NCBI GenBank assembly: GCA_023254815.1
Contig: JALRKI010000107.1
Coordinates: forward strand, 1 to 7,381
Length of the DNA stretch: 7,381 nt
Reading direction: 5' to 3'
DNA from: Flavobacteriaceae bacterium
GTDB lineage: Bacteria > Bacteroidota > Bacteroidia > Flavobacteriales > Flavobacteriaceae
The translations under genes were made by a program, and so were the position numbers. This document shows, in pieces, positions 1-6,040 of this stretch; the stretch's first letter is position 1, and each line of letters opens with the position of its first letter. The notes below the pieces were generated by a model. The model made no database searches. It worked only from the letters and a program-made list of their open reading frames with translations, and was not told the origin of the DNA.

Positions 1-1875
1 GTAGCAGTCAGTCAATACGATCAAAATTTATTTTCCAAACTCAATGATGACGACAACCAGGGTTTTGCAGGCAAACTTCAACTCTCCCAAGACCTTTCCA
101 AAGAAAGTAAACGCTGGCAATGGAATTTGACCACTTCATACCAAAAAATTGACCGAAACTTCAAAAGTATTGAAAACTTAAACCCTATTGGTTTCAGTCG
201 AGATTGGGATCTTCAGAACGTCATTGGAAATCGAGAATTTCTCCGTAACTATCTGACGGCCAACATTGACAGCACTGCATCCATAACATATGCCTTTGAA
301 AATCTAAAACAAGGCGATCAATTTGAAGGACAAAAGCATCGATTCAATGCCAAATGGTCCAATAAACGATGGACTTCGTCAACAAAAACCAGTATTTTAA
401 ATGTTGATGGAGAAAATCAAACTCGCTTTTTGAGAATCATGCAAAAGTTGGACTACCATAACAATAAAGTTTGGGGTGGGGTAATTTTTAACGCTGAAGA
501 CCTTCATAAAACGAATAGTATTACTCAAGCAATATCCCCAAACAGCAATAGGTATCAGCACTATGATGGTTTTGTAGGCCTGGGCGATAGTTCAGGAGTT
601 TATGGGACATTGGGCTACCGATACCATGTTAATGACAGTCTTTATGATGGGAGAATTCAAAAAGCCAATAAATCTGGTACACTGTATATTAATTCTACCC
701 TCATAAACAGTTCAAAAAATCACCTTTCACTATTCGCGAACTATCGAAAACAAACACCATTTGCGCAAGAATCGGAAGGAGAAAGAACTGTCAATGCTAG
801 GGTACAATACCGCCAAAACTTGGTGCATAATCTTATTGATTGGCAAACCTTGGTGGAAACAACCTCAGGCCAACTACCACAACAGGGCTATACTTTCGTT
901 GAAGTAGAGCCAGGTCAAGGCACATTCACTTGGGTCGATTATAATGGCAATGGCATTCAGGAGTTAGAAGAATTTGAAATCGCTAATTTTCAAGATCAAG
1001 GCACCTATGTCCGGCTATTTTTACCACATCAAGTGTTTGTTAAAACCCAGCAACAACTATGGCGTCAGAGCTTAGCCCTGAGCCCAAAGGCGATGTCAAC
1101 AGGTTCAAAAAATGGATTCTTGGACAAATTCTATAACCTAACTTCATTTTCGATCGATCGCAAGGCAAAAAGAAATTCTGGTGAGATTAATTTTGACCTA
1201 TTGGATTGGGATTCCGACAATGTACTTGCACTAGATCTTCAATGGCGCAATAGTTTTCATTTTAACCGAGACGAGCAAAAACATAACAGCGCCTATTATT
1301 TCGTTAGAAATAGGTCTCAAAATTTGTGGAGCACAGGACTAGTACAAAATGATTTGGAGCGTCATCAACTGAGATGGATTCATCAACTCAATCCAAATTG
1401 GATCGTCAACGTGACAGCAGAACAGGAGGCTCAGAAAAGAAAAAGTGAATCTTATCCCAGTAGGAATTTTGAATTGACGAAATCATCATTTTCTCCCAAC
1501 TTGTCCTATAATTTTGATACTAGCTCACAGTTAGAATTCATTTTTGAATGGACTCAAATAGACAATAACATCAACGCCAAAGAGTCCCTAAATCAGCAAC
1601 AATTTGCCCTCAATTTTTCATCGACTTTCAAATCGTTATCATCCCTAAATGCCGAATTACGATACATCAAGAACGACTATTCTGGGCAAAACAACACACC
1701 CGTAGCTTATCAACTTCTTGAAGGTCTGCAAACTGGAGAAAATTGGACTTGGTCTTTAATTGGTCAACAAAAGTTGACCAAGACACTGGATTTGAATGTC
1801 AACTACTTTGGAAGAAAAACAGCCAATTTAAAAACCATCCATACAGGCAGTATCCAACTTCGAGCGAATTTCTAA
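1..1875 (+). CDS. Large outer-membrane beta-barrel-like protein, C-terminal part (5' end missing)
   Basis: The frame is open from base 1 with no start codon that makes sense, so the gene is cut by the window edge; 624 C-terminal residues are visible. The sequence is rich in short amphipathic strands with alternating hydrophobic and polar residues and many aromatic residues. It ends in such a strand (SIQLRANF) with a terminal Phe, the usual recognition signal of outer-membrane barrels for the BAM machinery. Visible residues 313-324 (bases 937-972) form an Asp/Asn/Gly loop, DYNGNGIQELEE, that resembles a calcium-binding EF-hand or dockerin loop; it is followed by FE and a strand. No plug, TonB box, enzyme motif or sorting domain is visible. 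The family is not one I can name. It resembles the large uncharacterised barrel-like proteins common in Bacteroidota. A lipoprotein gene follows 37 bases downstream, suggesting co-transcription. A barrel is inferred from strand pattern and C-terminus only. The TTG at 127 is unlikely to be the true start, because the coding pattern continues upstream of it. Confidence 0.75.
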   Translation, partial: VAVSQYDQNLFSKLNDDDNQGFAGKLQLSQDLSKESKRWQWNLTTSYQKIDRNFKSIENLNPIGFSRDWDLQNVIGNREFLRNYLTANIDSTASITYAFENLKQGDQFEGQKHRFNAKWSNKRWTSSTKTSILNVDGENQTRFLRIMQKLDYHNNKVWGGVIFNAEDLHKTNSITQAISPNSNRYQHYDGFVGLGDSSGVYGTLGYRYHVNDSLYDGRIQKANKSGTLYINSTLINSSKNHLSLFANYRKQTPFAQESEGERTVNARVQYRQNLVHNLIDWQTLVETTSGQLPQQGYTFVEVEPGQGTFTWVDYNGNGIQELEEFEIANFQDQGTYVRLFLPHQVFVKTQQQLWRQSLALSPKAMSTGSKNGFLDKFYNLTSFSIDRKAKRNSGEINFDLLDWDSDNVLALDLQWRNSFHFNRDEQKHNSAYYFVRNRSQNLWSTGLVQNDLERHQLRWIHQLNPNWIVNVTAEQEAQKRKSESYPSRNFELTKSSFSPNLSYNFDTSSQLEFIFEWTQIDNNINAKESLNQQQFALNFSSTFKSLSSLNAELRYIKNDYSGQNNTPVAYQLLEGLQTGENWTWSLIGQQKLTKTLDLNVNYFGRKTANLKTIHTGSIQLRANF

Positions 1876-1912
1876 ATCAAAAATATTGTACATTTATCAA
1901 AACAATACCCCT

Positions 1913-2233
1913 ATGAAACCGCTTATCAAACTTTTATCCTTGATTACTATCCTAACCTTGTCCTGCAAAAGTCAAAAGACAGAAAAGCCTTTATCTCCTC
2001 CAGAAGGCTATGTGTCTGGAATACTTTCCATTGTAGAAGACAGTCCATGCCAGTATCAATTCAAGAGTCAGTCGAGTCAAGAAACTTTTGATCTGGTTAA
2101 TGTCCAAGAAAAATTTGCTGACCTAAAATTGAAAAATGGACAAATAGTAGCATTAAAAATTTTGCGTTTAAGACGATCCAGCAGATGTGAAAATCTCCTT
2201 CCGGTGGAAATTTTAGATGTGGTCTTTCAATAA
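1913..2233 (+). CDS. Small lipoprotein of unknown function
   Basis: This encodes 106 residues from the ATG at 1913. The frame is also open back to a TTG at 1886, but the ATG places a basic n-region (MKPLIK) directly before a hydrophobic stretch, as a signal peptide needs. The stretch ends in TLSC with Cys18, a somewhat loose lipobox (Thr rather than Leu at -3) of the sort often seen in Bacteroidota. The mature part starts CKSQKTEKP, so there is no acidic pair just after the Cys of the kind known as a surface-export signal in some Bacteroidota. The rest looks like a compact all-beta domain of about 75 residues with two cysteines, Cys46 (SPCQYQF) and Cys92 (SSRCENLLPVEI), which may form a disulfide. 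It lies 37 bases after the barrel gene, so an operon and a shared envelope role are plausible. No enzymatic motif is visible and the function is unknown. Confidence 0.8.
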   Translation: MKPLIKLLSLITILTLSCKSQKTEKPLSPPEGYVSGILSIVEDSPCQYQFKSQSSQETFDLVNVQEKFADLKLKNGQIVALKILRLRRSSRCENLLPVEILDVVFQ

Positions 2234-2268
2234 AGATTCAAACCTTATTGGTACAGTCAAATATTCCA

Positions 2269-2276
2269 TAATTTTG
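2269..2276 (+). promoter_or_regulatory. Candidate Bacteroidota -7 promoter element before pabA
   Basis: TAATTTTG matches the Bacteroidota -7 consensus TAnnTTTG exactly. An ATTG at 2247-2250, 18 bases upstream, is one mismatch from the TTTG -33 element, with spacing near the usual 19-21. Transcription would begin about at the ATG at 2284, giving an almost leaderless mRNA. It may be chance in AT-rich DNA, and pabA may instead be read from an upstream promoter. Confidence 0.35.
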
Positions 2277-2283
2277 ACGCCTC

Positions 2284-2847
2284 ATGAAAAAGGTATTCGT
2301 TGTTGACAATTATGATTCCTTCACCTATAATCTGGTGCACTATCTTGAGCATTTAGAATATGAGGTTACCGTCAAACAAAATGACCACTTTGAAATTGAT
2401 GAGCTCGAAGAGTTTGATGCCATTATTTTATCCCCTGGCCCAGGAATTCCAAGTGAAGCAGGACAATTGATGTCGGTGATTTCGAGCTATGGTTCAACCA
2501 AAAAGATTTTAGGCGTCTGCCTAGGATTACAGGCCATTGTAGAAGTATATGGAGGAGAGATTAGGAATCTTGACCAGGTATATCATGGGGTTTCCACCAA
2601 CATTCAAATTATCGAAAAAGATAGTCTTTTTGAAGGATTACCAAACATCTTTCAAGTTGGCCGATACCATTCATGGGCGGCCACTGATCCTGTTCCTGAC
2701 TGTTTAACGGTTACAGCCGTTGATCAGACCGGTATCATCATGGCGATAAGACATAAAACATTTGACGTTCGAGCCGTGCAGTTTCATCCTGAATCTATAA
2801 TGACCTCTCATGGCAAAGAAATTTTGAGGAATTGGTTAAAGCCATAA
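2284..2847 (+). CDS. pabA: Class I glutamine amidotransferase, PabA/TrpG family (aminodeoxychorismate or anthranilate synthase component II)
   Basis: The 187-residue cytosolic protein hydrolyses glutamine and passes ammonia to a chorismate-binding partner. With PabB this gives 4-amino-4-deoxychorismate for folate; with TrpE it gives anthranilate for tryptophan. The length is normal for the family. The N-terminus VVDNYDSFTYNLVHYL is the family hallmark, PGPG at 51-54 forms the oxyanion region, GVCLGLQAI holds the nucleophile Cys79, and QFHPES gives His168 and Glu170, completing the Cys-His-Glu triad. RYHSW lies at 127-131. The residue after CLG is Leu81-Leu82 context (CLGLQ) where most PabA/TrpG proteins have His (CLGHQ); other class I amidotransferases carry Met there, so activity is not in doubt. 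No trp genes and no pabB/trpE lie beside it, so I favour pabA, though many bacteria use one such subunit for both pathways. The start is fixed by the conserved N-terminus; no Shine-Dalgarno is seen. A hairpin terminator begins at the first base after the stop codon. Confidence 0.93.
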   Translation: MKKVFVVDNYDSFTYNLVHYLEHLEYEVTVKQNDHFEIDELEEFDAIILSPGPGIPSEAGQLMSVISSYGSTKKILGVCLGLQAIVEVYGGEIRNLDQVYHGVSTNIQIIEKDSLFEGLPNIFQVGRYHSWAATDPVPDCLTVTAVDQTGIIMAIRHKTFDVRAVQFHPESIMTSHGKEILRNWLKP

Positions 2848-2872
2848 AAAAGAGCGCATATAGCGCTCTTTT
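2848..2872. terminator. Bidirectional intrinsic terminator between convergent genes
   Basis: AAAAGAGCGC and GCGCTCTTTT form a perfect 10-bp stem around a 5-base loop (ATATA). The outer A and T tracts give a U-run in whichever direction RNA is made. The hairpin begins directly after the pabA stop codon and lies 24 bases beyond the stop of the minus-strand gene, so it probably serves both. Confidence 0.88.
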
Positions 2873-2896
2873 CCAGTCTATTATATATAATTCGAA

Positions 2897-4234
2897 TTAT
2901 TTGACAATAATTCGTTGTGACTCGCTTACTTTGGTATTTCCAATGGTTACGATATAGACACCTGCTGACACATAAGACATATTTAATTGGTGCTGATATC
3001 CTTCACCAGTTTCATTATACAATGATTTCCAATAAATCTGCTGACCTAGTGTATTGTAAACCTTTAACTCCAATCGATCATTAAAATCAGATGCAGAAAG
3101 TGAGATTTCGAATTGGTTATTTTCCATATCAACGATTTGAAACGAAGAATCCATCCCCAAATCTTCAAAACCAACGGTAGTTGTAAGGACTACCGTATAA
3201 TCTTGAACTTCACCATAGGCAAAATCTGAACAAGGCTCCAAAACATTGCCAGAGGCAGTACTGTCAATTGCTTTAGCTCTTAAAGTGTGGGAGCCCAAAG
3301 CTGCATTTGCTGGAATTGTTAAAGTGAAGTCATTCAATTGTCCGGCTGATACAAAAGAAACCCCCGAAATTAAACGTTCTGAAGTTTCAAAGGTTCCTGA
3401 ATCGTCTAAATCGATCCAAACAGATAGTTTTTCTGCAGTTGGATTAGATGTCCAATTGTGTTGAGCTTGCAGGGTAAAACTGGTAGCAGAAGACGCACTA
3501 ACAACTAAATCGGTGGAGAGGTCTGTTCTGTTTTCATAGCCGTTTGGGCCATTGCAGCCATTTCCTCCGTCGTCAGCATCTATATCGACTAAGACAAACC
3601 TTTTGATTCCGTCGATATTGCATCCCGAAGTCGCCACTGGTTCACAATAAGACAGGACATTGTTAATACTGACAGAAAAGCTATCATTACTATTGTCTCC
3701 ATCACCACTTAAATCCGTAGTAGCTGTAATGAGATAGGTAGATCCAACAGTTGAGAGATCGGCTGCAGTAGAAAAAGTATAACTTACGGAAGCTCCTGGT
3801 GAAATAGATCCAGTATAGGTTTCATTAACTGGTGTTCCTCCGTCAACCGAATAACTTACTGGCACACTAGTTTGAGTTTCGGCTCCAAAATTTGTTATAG
3901 TCACTGTTACAGTTTCTGCTGAACCTAGCTGTCCAGTAGTTGGAGCGGTAATAGCCGTAACGCCAACATCTCCAGAAAAGAGGTGAGTTACACTAACAGT
4001 TCTGCTGTCATTGTTGGTGTCTTCATCATTAGTCATGGCTGTTGAAGCGGTGATGCTGTAGGTTTGACCCACAGTTGATAAATCAGTCGTTGTTGTAAAG
4101 CTAAATTCAGATGAGGTGTTTGAGGCTAAAGTGCCGGTGAAAGTTTCGGTAATTAGGGCACCACCATCAACTTGATAAGTGACATCAAAATTTGATGCTT
4201 GGTTAGTACCATAATTGAAAATTGTTACAGTCAC
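2897..4234 (-). repeat. Paralogous block, copy 1 (matches 6041-7381)
   Basis: The last 445 codons of this gene align end to end with the visible part of the neighbouring minus-strand gene, with one residue of net length difference near TSNPTAEK versus TSGANGAEK. Over the final 82 residues I count about 50 identities by hand (about 61%). DNA identity is patchy, but a 20-base exact match occurs at 3024-3043 and 6168-6187, coding the QQIYWKS part of the sorting domain. Confidence 0.85.
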
Positions 4235-5872
4235 AGTCTCGGCATTGCTCAATGAGCCATCGGCTGGAGCAGTGATGGCCACAACACCGACATCATTACT
4301 GGTTAAAGCAGCAATTTGGAAAACTCCAGCGATATTTTTTCGCTGTGTATCCATCACTTCATTGACAAACCAAAACTTTTTACCTCCGTCTGGATCAATG
4401 TCTATTTTACTATAATCGCCATAACGAGTACCAGGAATGTTGGCATTGCCTTGAAAAATAACGCCTTCGGCTACGGTCATTTGACCTAGAACATCATTAG
4501 CATAACGACCAGTATAATAGGATCCCACAAAAACCGATGAATTTGTGCTGTTGCCGCTAGACATTCCGGTATATCCCATACCGATATTTCCTAAAATATC
4601 TAAAGACATACTGGCATTCCACACATGTCGATTATCTGGACCGGTGTAAGTACCTTCTTGAAAAATGGTCCAAGGTCCTCCGTCGCTATCTTGGCGCATT
4701 TCGTACCAACGAATCCCTGCTTGCTTCGCTGAGGTGCCATCTACATCAACCACAAAGTTGAAAACCGCACTATTATAAGATCCGAATTTTCTAAATGTCG
4801 CCTGATTCATGATGGTCGCTTGAAGTGCATCGATGGCTTGCCCTCCATTGGGTTGAGTCAAATTAGAAAATGATCCATTGTCGAATACGCTGACAAAAGG
4901 GGTAACATTGAATTGAGTTGCGGCCGAAACTTGGGAATTAGAAACGTTGGTCCAGTCCATGTCCACAAGCCACATTTTTATGTGATCGGTACTAACCCCG
5001 TTCCAGGCATCATCTTGCATATAGACTACAGGAGCACCTCCTGCGGTTGGAATATTATCTGAGGCAATATTAAAAAATTGTGGGCTATGAAATCCACTAG
5101 TCGTAAGTCCAGGTAAAGCAAAGGACACCATTTGTGCTGAAGCATCACCTAGAATCATTTTATCGCGTTCGAAGACGTGAATTTTGTTTGCAGAACCAGT
5201 GTTTTCAGTCATATAATATCCATCTCGCCACACTGATAATTTTTGATAATCAGAGACGACTGAGTAAGTGTAAACAGTCCAGCCGTCATTCACAGGGTCT
5301 GGTCCATCGGATACAGCAATTTGAACCCCAGATCCGAGAAATGTGAGAACATACCTGTCGGCGGCGTTGTCATAGGACGCTGTCAAGTCGCAGCATCCCG
5401 AAGCGGAAAATATTGTCGGATTTGGAGCAACGAGACCACTGGTCAAGGAAGTACCACTTTTATCAAAAATTTGGAAAGCCGTATTGGTCACTGTGATGTA
5501 ATGATCTGGTCCTACCGCAGCGGCAGGATCAGTGGGTTGGGAATTGGATTGAGCCGTAACAAAAACCAAATCGGCATCACGAGTAGCGATGCTATTTTTC
5601 ATATGAGTTGATTGTTGAACCAAGGGGTCATTTCCAGTCGATCCCTTTCCAGGAATGATGTCGTACCTCGATGCTCTTCCATCTTGCATTACGGTTTCAC
5701 GACTTAGATCTGGACGCACCAATGTAGCTCTAGAAGCTATAGACGGCACCTTAATGACCGACACTGGAGTGCCAACATAGCTTGGCTTCTGAGGCTTGTT
5801 TTCAACGGTTTGAGCGAAACTCAAAGCAGAAAAAAGAAGAGAAAAAAGAAACAGGAGTAATTTTGTTTTCAT
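2897..5872 (-). CDS. Secreted multidomain protein: propeller-like N-terminus, two CARDB-like repeats, GEVED domain, T9SS type A sorting domain
   Basis: This encodes 991 residues from the ATG at 5872. An in-frame ATG at 5899 would add nine residues, but the inner start puts MKTK directly before the hydrophobic core of a Sec signal peptide ending SFA|Q (cleavage about residue 20). Residues about 100-520 are a beta-rich region with AAAVGPDHYITVTNTAFQIF near its start and RYGDYSKIDIDP and FWFVNE near its end, a pattern of propeller-like surface proteins in Bacteroidota; no catalytic residues are recognised. Two CARDB-like Ig-fold repeats of about 108 residues follow (about 526-631 and 634-739). 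Residues about 743-896 are a GEVED domain with DIDADDGGNGCNG, WIDLDDSGTFE and YGEVQDY, and four cysteines (743, 751, 773, 881) shared with the neighbouring paralog. The last about 85 residues (FEISL, LELKVYNTLGQQIYW, GVYIVTI, RIIVK) are the Por-type sorting domain, normally removed on export. Predicted fate is the surface or medium; the substrate or ligand is unknown. Confidence 0.9.
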   Translation of the reverse strand: MKTKLLLFLFSLLFSALSFAQTVENKPQKPSYVGTPVSVIKVPSIASRATLVRPDLSRETVMQDGRASRYDIIPGKGSTGNDPLVQQSTHMKNSIATRDADLVFVTAQSNSQPTDPAAAVGPDHYITVTNTAFQIFDKSGTSLTSGLVAPNPTIFSASGCCDLTASYDNAADRYVLTFLGSGVQIAVSDGPDPVNDGWTVYTYSVVSDYQKLSVWRDGYYMTENTGSANKIHVFERDKMILGDASAQMVSFALPGLTTSGFHSPQFFNIASDNIPTAGGAPVVYMQDDAWNGVSTDHIKMWLVDMDWTNVSNSQVSAATQFNVTPFVSVFDNGSFSNLTQPNGGQAIDALQATIMNQATFRKFGSYNSAVFNFVVDVDGTSAKQAGIRWYEMRQDSDGGPWTIFQEGTYTGPDNRHVWNASMSLDILGNIGMGYTGMSSGNSTNSSVFVGSYYTGRYANDVLGQMTVAEGVIFQGNANIPGTRYGDYSKIDIDPDGGKKFWFVNEVMDTQRKNIAGVFQIAALTSNDVGVVAITAPADGSLSNAETVTVTIFNYGTNQASNFDVTYQVDGGALITETFTGTLASNTSSEFSFTTTTDLSTVGQTYSITASTAMTNDEDTNNDSRTVSVTHLFSGDVGVTAITAPTTGQLGSAETVTVTITNFGAETQTSVPVSYSVDGGTPVNETYTGSISPGASVSYTFSTAADLSTVGSTYLITATTDLSGDGDNSNDSFSVSINNVLSYCEPVATSGCNIDGIKRFVLVDIDADDGGNGCNGPNGYENRTDLSTDLVVSASSATSFTLQAQHNWTSNPTAEKLSVWIDLDDSGTFETSERLISGVSFVSAGQLNDFTLTIPANAALGSHTLRAKAIDSTASGNVLEPCSDFAYGEVQDYTVVLTTTVGFEDLGMDSSFQIVDMENNQFEISLSASDFNDRLELKVYNTLGQQIYWKSLYNETGEGYQHQLNMSYVSAGVYIVTIGNTKVSESQRIIVK
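3656..4297 (-). repeat. Two tandem CARDB-like coding repeats, period about 324 bases
   Basis: Repeat 1 is at 3980-4297 and repeat 2 at 3656-3973. Each starts with a DVGV..AITAP segment, continues AETVTVTI.N.G, then a V.Y.VDGG strand, a TG turn, a DLSTVG.TY segment and an Asp/Asn-rich end (TNDEDTNNDS or SGDGDNSNDS). The period of 108 residues fits one Ig-like CARDB domain each. Such repeats commonly act as spacers or adhesion modules in surface proteins; that role is inferred. The similarity is clear in protein and only moderate in DNA, so this is an old duplication. Confidence 0.8.
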
Positions 5873-5990
5873 TAAAGTATAATTATCAATTAGTGACATT
5901 TTGTAATGGTGTACAATATACTTATTAATATTTTATTGTAAAGTATTGATTTTTAATAATTATTTAAATTAACAAAATAGTGATGTCAAA
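5873..5990 (-). promoter_or_regulatory. AT-rich leader and presumed promoter region of the 2897-5872 gene
   Basis: I count 19 G or C in 118 bases, about 16%, far below the coding DNA on either side. A terminator for the upstream gene bounds it, so a promoter for the downstream gene should lie here. I do not see a clean TTTG / TAnnTTTG pair; the nearest, TACTTTAC on the minus strand at 5938-5945, has two mismatches. There is no Shine-Dalgarno before either possible ATG. The location is inferred from context, not from a motif. Confidence 0.4.
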
Positions 5991-5991
5991 A

Positions 5992-6017
5992 AAAAAGCGC
6001 CCTTTTGGGCGCTTTTT
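5992..6017 (-). terminator. Strong intrinsic terminator of the 6041-7381 gene
   Basis: AAAAAGCGCCC and GGGCGCTTTTT form a perfect 11-bp stem with a 4-base loop. Read on the minus strand, the stem runs into nine T residues, the classic intrinsic terminator. It lies 23 bases past the stop codon at 6041. The T tract on the plus strand is shorter, and no plus-strand gene leads into it. Confidence 0.9.
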
Positions 6018-6040
6018 AAAAGGCATTAATAGAGAATTAA

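Noticed and set aside
1886..1912. TTG start extending the lipoprotein by nine residues
   Set aside because: The extension (MYIYQNNTP) would put polar residues ahead of the signal peptide; the ATG at 1913 gives a normal lipoprotein signal.
3246..3464. Plus-strand open stretch inside the minus-strand gene
   Set aside because: It is antisense to the GEVED coding region, which has clear domain homology. A similar antisense stretch at 6405-6611 sits at the matching place in the paralog and simply mirrors the conserved minus-strand coding sequence.
4215..4415. Plus-strand open stretch opposite the first CARDB-like repeat
   Set aside because: It has no recognisable domain and no start signal, and lies wholly within a well-supported minus-strand gene.
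5134..5611. Two overlapping plus-strand open stretches opposite the propeller-like region
   Set aside because: They overlap each other in different frames and lie antisense to conserved coding sequence, with composition unlike real proteins.
5873..5899. ATG at 5899 as the start of the complete paralog
   Set aside because: It adds nine polar residues before an ideal signal peptide that starts at the ATG at 5872. It cannot be ruled out, as neither start has a Shine-Dalgarno.
5938..5945. TACTTTAC (minus strand) as a -7 promoter element
   Set aside because: It has two mismatches to TAnnTTTG and no TTTG at a suitable distance upstream; such matches are expected by chance in DNA this AT-rich.
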